A stretch of DNA of 64,000 bases, taken from NCBI RefSeq assembly GCF_000151315.2, contig NW_011887300.1, positions 490,329-554,328 of the forward strand, in the 5' to 3' direction. Position numbers and translations under genes: made by a program. How positions within the stretch are numbered: the stretch's first letter is position 1; every line of letters begins with the position of its first letter. Under the pieces are notes generated by a model that was given only the letters and a program-made list of their open reading frames with translations, was not told where the DNA came from and ran no database searches. This stretch comes from Capsaspora owczarzaki ATCC 30864. Its lineage: Eukaryota; Opisthokonta; Filasterea. This document shows positions 1 to 9,738 of the stretch, piece by piece.

Positions 1-1266
1 GGGAGACTTGCATCAGGTTGCAGACTCGCTCCCAGAGGAGCAGAATCAGAGTTGGCTTGCTGCGACTCTGGCGACTCGTGCGACTTTGTGAACTGCCCAA
101 CAGTCACCCACTCCGCCTCGGATTCAAACAGGCCGGGTGCTTGCTCGGTCGCATGGATTGGGGGGTCTGGCTGGTCGAGTCTTGCGCGTTTCGACGGAGC
201 TGATTTGCTTGCCTCGGTCTCAGTCACCGCTCGTTTTCTCCAGTCAGAATCTCGGCGGTTGATCGCTCTGCCATCGCTTGGTGGTGAGCTGGTTGTACAA
301 GAGTCAGGCGAGCTTAGGGTAAGAGCGACGTGCTCGTAAGTTGGAGGCCTGGTGAAGAGTCTAATGTGAAATCCATTGTGCATTTGCCGCTGGATTGGAT
401 ACCAACAAACCAGACTGATGTGGGAGGATACGGAATATCATAGAATTGCAATGAATTGAAGGTCAACGTGGTCCGGTTCAATCACAAAATAGCTTTCGTC
501 GATCGCAGTCGCTTGCTTCAACTGATTGCGCTCGGCTCTGCTTCACAACCGACCCAGTCCACTCGGGTGCTCAAGAGTAAATCGCTCTAAATCTTGTGGC
601 CGACTGCATGATGAAATGTTATGATCAAAGATCGTTCCACGAAGATACGAGTAATGGGTTGATGTTGAGAATGACGTTAGGGAAACTAGAGACTTCACTT
701 ATACAAAGCGACGAGTGAACACACTCCAAATACAGATACACATCAATCCATAACATGAAAACAGAATCACTCTTGCTCTGGAGAAGATTGGCGCGTGTGA
801 CAAGCAGTCCAAGTTGTCGCGCAGAAGACAAAAAATGGGCAATTCCCACTTCTTCGCTCCTCGCCAACAGTCAGTACATGCATTCTCCATCTATCAGATA
901 CATGCATTTTGAGTTGACAGGGGTTTCGAGAAGACGGTGGAACGAGAGTGGCTGGACAAGCACGACAAGCAAGCTCTCGACCATTTTCATGCCCTAATTC
1001 TGCCATGGATTATTGATTAATCGGTGTTCTACTACCATTCAATGATAGACTCCATTGATAACAGTCCCTCAGGGATCAGCGCGCAACACTCCACTCAAAC
1101 CAAGAAAACGACACCATTGAAATGTTCTCACAGCGTTCATTCCTCTTTTCAAATTTTTTTTCGTTCTTGTTCCTTATTCGTCATATCTCGAGCCTCTGTC
1201 ACTTTCACTCCCTCACTTCCCTCCCTCACTCACTCACTCACTCTCCCCTATCAACACCACACGACA
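1..1266. other. Leading region without a supported gene
   Basis: No supportable gene was found. Open frames here are short, mostly lack ATG starts and do not resemble known proteins. The last ~80 bases before the first gene are CT-rich with a CTCA tandem run around 1225-1245, which looks like a 5' UTR or promoter-proximal tract. The distal end of a gene lying outside the window cannot be excluded. Confidence 0.5.
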
Positions 1267-2283
1267 ATGCTTCGCCTGAAAGCACTGCTGCAGCGCATCC
1301 TGCCATCCGCAGTCCCATCTTCATCCGCGTCGGCACTCCGCAGTTCGCCAACTCTGCCGGCACCGCCCACCTATGTTCGCACTGCGCCTGCGTCCTCGTA
1401 TCCTGCTGCCGCCGCTGCGCAGCCACACAAGCACCCGCGCGTCCACTTCCCATCGCTCCTCGCTGCGGCGTTGGAGCCAATCCCGCATCGCGTCCGCCCC
1501 GTCGTTGTTATGACGAGTCGCACGGCGAGCTGGCCACTCCATCAACGCTTCCTCCACAGTCTCCCTGCGAGCGCCCTGGCCGCCGAGCCCGCGACCACTT
1601 CTTCAAGCTCGTCCCTGCCCAAGGACGCCATTCTGCCGCAGGCGATCAGCCAGACCTCTGACAAGGGCGCTTCGGGTACCTGCGCCGCCGCCGCCCTCGA
1701 CCACGCCCAGGCGTCATCATCATCGACGTCCAACGCTGCCGCGCGTTCATCGTCGTCGTCGTCAGCGTCCTCGGACAATGCGACGCTGCCCGTGGATATG
1801 CACGTGACGGCCGCGCCAACGAGCTCGGAAGAAGTCGACGAACGCACAGTCGTCGCGACGGTCGCGATGCGTCTCGAAGAGGGAATTGACGGCGAGGCGA
1901 GCTTCACGCGCGATTCGCACGGACACCTCACCATGCGCCCCAGCGATCCACTCGCGCCGTGGGAGCGTGAAAAGCTTGTCGGGAAAAGCACGACTACCTC
2001 GCCCGATGAAGCGATCGCCATCCACGAAGCGCACGAGCACGAGACCTTCCTCTCTGAGAGCGAGCCCGAGCCGGCAACTGCCTCGAGCGGCTCCAGCGTT
2101 CAACATGGTCTTCACCCGTTGGAAGGGTTCCAGGCCAACCGCGCGCCGTCCGTTGAAGAAACCGAGTCTCAGACTCTTGCAAACGAGGGAAACCGTGCCA
2201 TGTCTGCGGAAGAGGTCCTCGAGCAGGACGGCGCGCCGACCGGCGTTCGCTCCGACCACAAGGTTCCTACTCTTGGTCTTTGA
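1267..2283 (+). CDS. Ala/Ser-rich orphan protein, possibly mitochondrial
   Basis: This is a single-exon frame of 338 residues. The ATG at 1267 was chosen because the longer frame upstream begins at a GTG and runs through a CT-rich leader. The N-terminus (MLRLKALLQRILPS) is basic and amphipathic, and Arg/Ala/Ser-rich sequence follows, which is compatible with a mitochondrial presequence. The middle is Ser/Ala-rich low-complexity sequence. The second half (about residues 180-300) is acidic and contains TMRPSDPLAPWEREKLVGKS, a stretch that looks more constrained. I do not recognise a domain. It converges on the aminopeptidase gene downstream. The ORF is open throughout and GC3-rich like its neighbours, so it is probably real, but its function is unknown. 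Confidence 0.6.
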   Translation: MLRLKALLQRILPSAVPSSSASALRSSPTLPAPPTYVRTAPASSYPAAAAAQPHKHPRVHFPSLLAAALEPIPHRVRPVVVMTSRTASWPLHQRFLHSLPASALAAEPATTSSSSSLPKDAILPQAISQTSDKGASGTCAAAALDHAQASSSSTSNAAARSSSSSSASSDNATLPVDMHVTAAPTSSEEVDERTVVATVAMRLEEGIDGEASFTRDSHGHLTMRPSDPLAPWEREKLVGKSTTTSPDEAIAIHEAHEHETFLSESEPEPATASSGSSVQHGLHPLEGFQANRAPSVEETESQTLANEGNRAMSAEEVLEQDGAPTGVRSDHKVPTLGL

Positions 2284-2663
2284 ATAATCCAGGGACCCAC
2301 AAAAAGCAAACTTTGCAACAAACAAAAAACAGCTAGACAAACTGCTTGCAATGTAGCGTACACAAGGCACTGTACAACCAAAAAAAATGTGAGCTCTGAA
2401 CAAGAGTGTGAATATGTGGTTTTTGTCCGGTCGCTGAAAGACTGCAACAAGAAAAGCAAAACAAAAAATATGAAAACTCGGACAATATGACTTGTCGTGA
2501 GATGTACAGCTGGATCTTTTTTTTCTGTGAGAAAATCATGCGCGTCAATAAGGGGGGAGAGAGATGGGCATTCGCTTTGTTTTGATGCTTGTGTTGATGT
2601 TGATGTAAACATTGAATGAAAAGCATTTTGCCCACAACATAGCCAGCAACCAATCGCTCGCAT
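2284..2663. other. Convergent intergenic spacer
   Basis: This AT-richer spacer lies between two genes that converge. It contains several A-rich runs on the + strand and must hold both 3' UTRs. No gene or structured RNA was seen. Confidence 0.5.
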
Positions 2664-4810
2664 TCACTGCGCACAAACACGTTCGATATCATCCACAAGT
2701 TTGGGAATCATTGCAGTCAAGACTTGAGCTGGCAAACCGGATCGGAAGAGAATGTTGTCCTCGACACGGATGCCAATGCCGCGTGCTCTGTAGAGGCAGA
2801 TGAAGGGAGGTTTTGGATGTCAGGCACACAATCAAGCTCTGGGCATGGGTGGGACTGGTGAAGACTTACTCTGGCACAAAATGCTCGCCAAACTCGTCAA
2901 TGTACAACCCAGGCTCGATCGTAAAGACCATGCCGTCGACGAACGTCTCAAACTGGCGGATTTCAGAAGTGTCGTGCGTGTCCATTCCAAGAAAGTGGCC
3001 AATGCTGTGTGGAAAGAGCTGGCTTGCAAGCTAAAATGCGAACAGAATGAGAACCGAGTCAAACACTTTCCCCCGCCCCCGAAACAAAGGAATCATCCTC
3101 GTTACAGGAATCAGCTGCTCGCGAGTAGAGTAAAGGTGGCGAAATTGAGGTTGGATGATCAGTGGAACAAGCTTTTCAAGCTCTTGAATCGTAAAGTTTC
3201 GGGCATGTCGCGAGAGATCGGCAGCCCGGAGGCCAGCATTTCGTCCCAAATCGCAAACCTGATGCAGAAAAGGCGGAAACAATGAGTGATCAATATGATC
3301 AGGATGTTGCACGCGGCGCGAGACCCTTGAGCGTACCTCGATGCATTTCTGATTCACCGAAAGCACTGCTTCGTAGACGGCTCGCTGGATGGCGTTAAAC
3401 TTGCCAGAAACTGGCCACGTCCGCGATACATCCGAGCAGTATCCAAAGTACTCGCTGCCAAAATCGACCAATACCAACTCGTTCGCACTAAAACGGAACA
3501 AACCCGCCGCACAACAGACGTCAGAATACTGTAAGCAAGACAAAAGTTCAAAGAGCCCCCCCCCCCTACCGTAATAGTTGATCCTTTTGCACGTAATGAA
3601 GGATGGTGGCACGAGCACCACCAGCGACGACTGGTGGGAAGGACAGGTGGAAGGCTCCTCGTGAGATTGTCGCTGCTTGCATTGCAGCAAACACTTGGTA
3701 CTCTGCCACCCCTGGGCGAGTCGCTTGCATTCCCTTGAGAGTTCAAAGCGAAGAAAGCGGTGAGTATTGAGCACAGAAAAAAAACTGACTTCACAAAACG
3801 CCGCTCGACCGACATCATCTTACAGCAATAAAGGAATGGTAGGCGATCTCGGCTGCCTTGCGCATCAACACGAGCTCAGCGGGAGACTTGACAGCGCGCT
3901 GAGCATGCAAGAAGGGTTGCAGAGGGACTTGACGATGCTCGGGAAAGGACTTGATTGCCGAATCAAACACGCTCGCCACTGGCTGTGGGGAGCTGGCCGA
4001 GTCCGACGAGGGCGCAATGACGTGTGTGCATTGGCCCAGTGCTATTCGCAGATGCATTGCAAACTCGCTGTTTTGAAACGACCGGTCTGCTCGAAAGTGC
4101 GCCTTGGCCCATTCGAGACCCGCACGAGGCCCGTCCCACAGCCGCGAGACGCGATCGGTTGGATTGACAAACAGGGTCATGGTATGCTCGCCTCTAAGGT
4201 TTGCCACGGCAGCCCGGAACGTGCTCGCTGGCAGTGATGGCGGGGGCGGGAGTTGCGGCAATGGCGGGAAATCTCCTTGTTTGACAAGTGAAACGCCAAG
4301 AATACTCGCGACCATCTGCGACGCGGCCGACGGAGCTTGCTTCAGTGCACTCGATAAATGTGCTTGTTGTTGCTGAGTTGATGATTCAGTGCTTGGATGG
4401 TTATTCTTGAGCTCGCTGGTCGGCGCTTGGAGCATGAGGACGGCGTCGGGCTCGTTCAGCCCAGTCAAGTACAGCATGTCTGCGTTCTGGTGGAACGGGT
4501 ACGGGATGTCGTTCGCCATCAAGTGCTTGGTGCTTCCAAACACGAGTACAAGGCTCCCGAGTGGCAGCCGGCGCATCAGAGCGCGGCGTCGCTCGGCGTA
4601 CTCGTCCGCGGGAATCCCAGGCGTGAGCTCGCCGTGCTTCATCAGGTGCGGGTGCCTGCCCGGCGACGGCTGCGGCAGCTCGGGATGAGTGTCTGCAGCG
4701 AGTCCGTGGCTGGATCTGCGCGAGTGGTGGTCGTGGTGGTGGTGGATTGGAAGCACCCTCAGTCGCGTGGCGATCGAGAATGAGCCGCGCAACATCAAGT
4801 GCAGCACCAT
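2664..4810 (-). CDS. XPNPEP3: Xaa-Pro aminopeptidase 3 (mitochondrial, ICP55/XPNPEP3 family)
   Basis: This is a metallo-aminopeptidase of the M24B family, which removes an N-terminal residue preceding proline and in mitochondria trims imported proteins. Six exons fit: 4810-3824, 3733-3570, 3487-3337, 3258-3106, 3030-2870 and 2787-2664. They join in frame to 579 residues. The N-terminal domain carries HPHLMKHGELTPGI, typical of the family. The catalytic half shows FPPVVAGG, then metal ligands Asp (VLVDFGSEY), Asp (CSDVSRTWP), His (GHFLGMDTHD), Glu (FTIEPGLY) and Glu (IRVEDNI), so all five are present. The start MVLHLMLRGSFSIATRLRVLP looks like a presequence; the longer frame begins at TTG and was rejected. 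A Gln/Ser/Pro-rich insertion interrupts the N-terminal domain. Exon 4 is the least conserved part. Identification is secure. Confidence 0.93.
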
Positions 4811-5112
4811 TATTGAGGTTTGTGAGAATTTAGTGGAGGACTGAGACGTGGTCAAATATGACGTTGAGATTCACTCTAGACAAATGGATGGTGAAAAGTC
4901 GCAGATCGAGCTGGAAACTGCTGGAAGTTGTCTTGGTTTCGACACTACAACCAGACATGTTCATCAAAGCCTCGTAGACGCGCTCTCAGCAGTGTGTGGT
5001 TTTCATCGAGCGACGTCGCTTGATGTGACAAAACAACAATGCAGAAATCATCCCTAGGGTCGTGGTAAAAGTTGTATTCAACCAAAAAAAAATTGTGTGT
5101 GTTGTGTGAGAT
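4811..5112. other. Spacer between tandem minus-strand genes
   Basis: This short spacer holds the promoter of the aminopeptidase gene and the 3' UTR of the Sel1-repeat gene. No conserved motif was recognised. Confidence 0.4.
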
Positions 5113-6998
5113 TCACGACCGCCGCATGACAAAGACAGCGGCGGCAGCTGCAGCAAGCACTGAAACACCAGCTGCAACATCAATAAACCAACTGGGCGAA
5201 GCTGCGCTAGTGTCCGAAGCGGGAGTGGCGGTGCCGTCAGCAATCATGCCGGGAGCTGGCGTTCCTGGTCGGCGAGGGGTGCCTGCTCGCGGTGTGCCCG
5301 GTGAGCTGCTGCTGGCTGATGCACCTGTCAAGCGCGAGACCGTCGCATGAGGAGCCGAGCCTGACGCGGCTTTTCTCCGTGCGCCGGCGCCCGTCGGTGT
5401 GGAAGTTCCCGCAGAAGCAGCAGGCGATCCTGCCATGCGAGTGGGCGTGATCACCATCGCAGGGGGTCCGGCTTTCATGGTCTGAGCAGCTCTGGCAATC
5501 GCCTCAAAGTCAATACTGCGACGCATCGGATCCAACTCGTCCACGCCGTCTTCGTCGTCCTCCTCGTTATCCAGACTGTCGAGCTCGGGGATGTTGGTCA
5601 GTTTGGGATCGAGTGCTTGCGCAGCTGTGAAATGCTCGCGCGCTCGGACCAAATCCTGAGGGACGCCCTTGCCGTAATAGTGCAAGACGCCGAGGTTGTA
5701 GTGCGCGGCAGCAGAGTCCATCGAGGCAGCCAGCTCCCACCATTTGGAGGCTTCGGGAATGTTTGGTGAGTGAGTGTCGTCGCCTGTATGCAGCAGCACG
5801 CCCAAATGGAAGGCTGACGACTCGGTGCAACTGTGCTCGTGATTGGCGGCCTGCGTGTACAACGCCAGCGCTTGCTCGTACGATCGTCCGACACCCTCTC
5901 CGCGCTCATACGCTCGCGCAAGCATAAACTGCGCTTCGCCGCTCCCGGCCTCGGCGGCTTGCATGTAGTACCAGGCCGATTCGGCCACATCGCGGTCGAC
6001 GGGGCAGTTGTTTTCGCGCCCGAGCTGAAACCATGCGCCCAGCTTGAGTTGCGCTGGAATGTTTCCTTTCGCGGCGGCCTTTGTGAGCAGACTCAGTGTG
6101 GCGTAAATGTCCGACGCCTCCGTGAGGCCTGCAGCCAGATACAAACTCTGGCCGTCCATTTCTGCGTTCGGACCGTCGCGCACGATCGCAGCAGGCCATA
6201 CCTCCGGGTCGACCTTCTGTAGATGGATTTCGACCGCGCTCTCCGTGGCGCTGATCTTTTCAAACGTCCACGAGCCGTCTGGTTCGACGTTGGAAGGGTA
6301 GGCGCCCTAGCAAACCAAAAATGAGAAGAAGTCAGTCAGCTCTAACGCGTTCATAGTGGCAAAGCTCAGCAATAGCGAGGATGGTGCCTCGAACTCTACT
6401 CCATCTCCACATAATCAGCATCATAAATGCTCGCGATCTCAGACGGTTCCAAGCGCTCAGATCCGATCGCTTTTGGTATGGAACTTGGCCGAATTGACCC
6501 AATCCCGATGCCCCCCTTCATCTCCGGCTGTCGTGCGTAGAGTTTAGCATTTGAACCTCTCTTACCGAGATGGTTGGCGGATGGCCTTTGATGCCAGCGA
6601 CGATCGAGTGTGGCAACAGTTTGACAGCAACGTCCTTTACGCTGAACACGGCTGGGAACGAGAGCACGATCGTCACCTCCTCCTGAAGCAAGTCAGTAGC
6701 AACGCCGCAGTCCAGTTAGCAATCAATGTTAGCGAGAGAGAGAGAGAGTGAGAGTGAGAGAGTGATGGGGCTCAACAGAGCGTGAGTGTCGTCGAGGCTG
6801 TCGTCCCTTCAGCAACAGAAGCGACGAGCACGCAATGGGGGAAGCTCAAGTGGTGCTCCACTCGTCACCATTGAGATCGGGTGGGATGGAAGGATGAGAG
6901 AAGGGTCGTACGTCAGTCTGGGTCCAAGAGTAGCTGCCGACGGGACGCGTAGCTCCACTGCTGCTGCTGGTGCTGGACGACTTGGTGCCACTCGCCAT
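5113..6998 (-). CDS. CS domain plus Sel1-repeat protein with C-terminal membrane anchor
   Basis: Three exons are supported. The first encodes MASGTKSSSTSSSSG and ends SYSWTQTDV at a GTACGA donor. The second (about 6690-6567) gives EEVTIVLSFPAVFSVKDVAV and HSIVAGIKGHPP. The third runs from about 6308 to the stop at 5113. Exons 1-2 and the start of exon 3 (GSWTFEKISATESAVEIHLQ) form a CS (p23/NudC-like) beta-sandwich, usually an HSP90 co-chaperone module. About four Sel1-like repeats follow (for example AHYNLGVLHYYGKGVPQDLV), then an acidic linker, a Ser/Pro/Gly-rich region, and a C-terminal hydrophobic segment (VAAGVSVLAAAAAAVFVM) ending in MRRS. That is a tail-anchor layout. The architecture suggests a membrane-tethered chaperone adaptor, which is inference. 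The start is the ATG at 6998; frames beginning further upstream lack support. Confidence 0.82.
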
Positions 6999-7325
6999 GA
7001 AATGAATGAAAAAATGAAGAATAAACAGTACTAAATCAAAAGGAGATGGGAAACAAAAGGGGGAAAGAGTGAAATATCGGGAAAGAAACTTAGAAAAAGC
7101 GAGCAAAGCGTTTCTGTCAATGTTGGCTCGATAGTGCGCTGTGTAGATCAAGAAGTCAAGACATGGGCATCCAATGACGTTTTATAATGACAAAGTTGAA
7201 CAGCACAGAAACGACCAAAATGGTCAGAGATCAGTCTATTCTCAGATCCGTCCCGTTTCCATTCCAAAGCCTCGCGGCGTCGCCTCCCAGGTTCCGAATT
7301 ACAAACATACCACCCTAAGAATAGA
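6999..7325. other. Divergent promoter region
   Basis: This 327-bp spacer lies between divergent gene starts, so it probably contains both promoters. It is AT-richer than the flanking exons. No TATA-like element in a convincing position and no gene were seen. Confidence 0.4.
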
Positions 7326-7811
7326 ATGGAGCCTTCTTGCATGCTTTCTGTCTCTGACACTCCGCTCGTCGACGGTCAAGTCGGTCCGGTCGTTGACGTC
7401 AGAAATGACGCTCCGTTGAAGCAGCGTTTGACGCTCCAGCAGCTGCTCGACACGCGCCTCGACACCCTCGCAGCGGAATTCCAAGTAGATACCACCGTGT
7501 ACAGGAAACAGGTTTGACAATAGCTCGACTTGTTGCTGTGATCTTTGTGTGCGTTCAGCCAAAAACCCGAAAAAAACAACGCTGAATGCTGTTTTTGGTG
7601 CGCAAATCTTGCTCAGATCTCAACCGTTGGTGGCATTGTGGGATTGACATATGCACCCACTTTCAACGCAATCACGAAGCACTTGGCCCGAGCGGTGGAC
7701 GAACTCGACTGGAGCGCTGTGAACGAAGGTAAAGATGCGTGAAACAAAATCCAACAAAGCTATAAATATCTGGCAGACTTCCATTCTGAGCCGGTTCAAA
7801 ACCTCAATTGA
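7326..7811 (+). CDS. Small helical orphan protein
   Basis: Three short exons fit in frame: 7326-7511, 7617-7728 and 7777-7811. The donors are GTTTGA (weak) and GTAAAG; the acceptors are CTCAG and GGCAG. The product is about 110 residues. The middle (PLKQRLTLQQLLDTRLDTL) is predicted helical, and the second exon continues ISTVGGIVGLTYAPTF. The C-terminus is short and polar. I do not recognise the family. It is separate from the LRR gene that starts 92 bases later. An alternative is that the exons are 5' parts of that LRR gene, but the third exon runs into a stop in the consistent frame. Confidence 0.45.
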
Positions 7812-7902
7812 TCTCGTTCTCTCGCGGACGAAGCATCCCTTGAATCTCATCATCTGGGACCATTTTTCAAACTTGTGGAATTTTCGTTGCTTGTTTTTGG
7901 TC

Positions 7903-9047
7903 ATGGCAGACGGCGAAATTCAGAACAGCGGGTGGAAATTGTGTCCGCGAGCGCACAAGCAGCTTCCAAGCTGCATTTTCGACATGGTGCATCTACACAC
8001 ACTCAATCTTGCGGGTGTCACATTGGAGACATTGCCGAGCTCGGTAAGCCGAGTTTGTGAGCGTGGAACGAACTGATCGACCATTTGATGCGATTCTCAC
8101 TCCTCGTCGCCCTCGTGCTGCGAAACTACGCCAGATTGGAGCCATGGCGCAGCTCAAAGTACTAAATTTGACCATGTGTGGGCTGAGCTCCCTCCCTCGA
8201 GAAATCGGCCAGCTTGGGCAGTTGGAACAATTGCACGTCGGTTCCAATCACCTCAAGGAGCTTCCGTGGACAATTGTAGCCTGCACGCAGCTGCAGGAAC
8301 TAAGTCTCAATGACAACTGGTTTGCGGCCATTCCTGGCGTGGTCTTGCTCTTGCCCAAGCTCCAACGGCTACGACGGCTTGGAAACTATTCTTGGCATGG
8401 AAGTTCCGTTCCGATGCAGAGCAACGGTAAAGTTTTCGCTTACACGGGGTCTGGACTGCGAAAGCATGGTGAAAACAGACGCAGTGCTCATGCGTGGTGA
8501 TGGGTGTTCAGAAACGGCCAATCTCGCAGCAGCACCGCCAACGCTACTTGATCTGGCCGGGCAAGTTGCTCTCCGATTCTGCCACTCGCCCCAAGACTAC
8601 GAGTTTCTTGCAACAATGCCTTGCCTTCGTGATGACCTCGATCGAATCATGCAAGATACGAGCATTTGCATCATTTGCAGCAAGCACTTTTCGCAACAGC
8701 GCAGCAGTATGTTGTTGTTGTGCAAAGGTTGGCGAGGTCGTTTCAACGCGAAATCCTGACTCGTTCCTTTGTTATGCTTGACAGAGTGGTACTTGACTCG
8801 CGCCATCTTTGAACACTTTCTCGGCAATCGGATGGTGCAATTCTCCATCTGGGCGTGCTCCGATAGATGCCATGCAGCCACGCACGCGCGCATCGCTCAG
8901 CTCCAGGCGGCGGACTGCTGTGGTGAGCTCAGTCCCGACGCATCCACCGAAGACTCAAACAACCCGATCTCTGGGTCCTTTGTCAAACCGCCGACCTACA
9001 CGGCTACGATCAAGCGTCGTTTCCGAGCATTGTTCTGTTTGTCGTAG
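7903..9047 (+). CDS. Short leucine-rich repeat protein with C-terminal Cys-pair motif
   Basis: Four exons close in frame to 296 residues: 7903-8043, 8135-8426, 8512-8706 and 8785-9047. LRRs of the SHOC2/typical class appear as LHTLNLAGVTLETLPSSIG, LKVLNLTMCGLSSLPREIG, LEQLHVGSNHLKELPWTI and LQELSLNDNWFAAIP. A helical stretch and a CIICSKHF Cys-x2-Cys motif follow, then a Trp-Tyr turn and a basic C-terminus. That arrangement resembles small LRRC proteins with a C-terminal zinc-binding knuckle, although only one Cys pair is obvious, with further Cys residues near CSDRC and DCCG. It probably acts as a scaffold for protein interactions. The start MADGEIQNSGWKLCPRAH was chosen as the first ATG continuous with the repeats. 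Confidence 0.8.
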
Positions 9048-9738
9048 GGTCCTGCGACTGCATTGATTGATTGATTGATTGACAGGGTCTCTTGTTGAAC
9101 GCAGTCCTCGTATCTTCGTAGAACAATCTCTGATCATAAGAATTTCCAATTTCAATCGTTTCCATCTCAATCTCAAACCCTCACTCGGACTCTGAGCTTT
9201 TCTCAGTCTTTTTTTGTTCGTTTACTTTTTCTCTTTTTCCCCTTTTCAATGTTGGCTGCTGGATGCCTCCGTCGCACGGTAACACCCCCCCCCACCACCA
9301 CCACCACCACCAAAATTCCCTCTTTGTTATCACTCAACTCAACTCTCGGCGGCTTCATTCATCGCGATCCCACTGCGGCTGATCATGGAGCTCTTCGTCT
9401 CCTCTTGTCTTGGCAGTGTGTTCTCTGGCCCTCTCTCACTCAAAAGCTCACTCATTCACTCGCTTCCACCAAACTCATCTGCAAAACCTGAGCTTGTAAA
9501 CTCACTCTACTGTATCTCGGGGGGATCTGAATCTCGCTGTTGGTAGAGCGCTGCGGTCGCTGGGCGATCACGACTGCCGCTGCCACATGGCGCCAGTCAG
9601 CAACCACGCGTCGCCCTGCCGCGCTCGCTCTCAACACTGTGCGTTGCGACACAGCAAGGTAGCCGCCATCGTCATTCCCATCGTCTTCATCAGGATGGTG
9701 TCGCGAGCGCAGGCGCAGGCCGAATCGCCGCCGCTGCA
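9048..9738. other. Region between LRR gene and repeat-protein gene
   Basis: This stretch contains a 4-base ATTG tandem at about 9061-9083, a pyrimidine-rich tract around 9200-9245, a C-run/CCA repeat at 9282-9312, and a possible short frame from an ATG at 9249 (MLAAGCLRRTVTPPP) that could be an upstream exon or uORF of the next gene. No splice link to the next gene was convincing. Confidence 0.35.

Noticed and set aside
52-339. 95-residue frame at the window start
   Set aside because: It begins with TTG, has no recognisable domain and is Ser/Ala/Val-rich; probably chance.
9249-9491. Frame MLAAGCLRRTVTPPP as a separate gene
   Set aside because: Too short, contains a C/CCA repeat and lacks a convincing donor to join the downstream ORF; noted as a possible uORF or first exon only.
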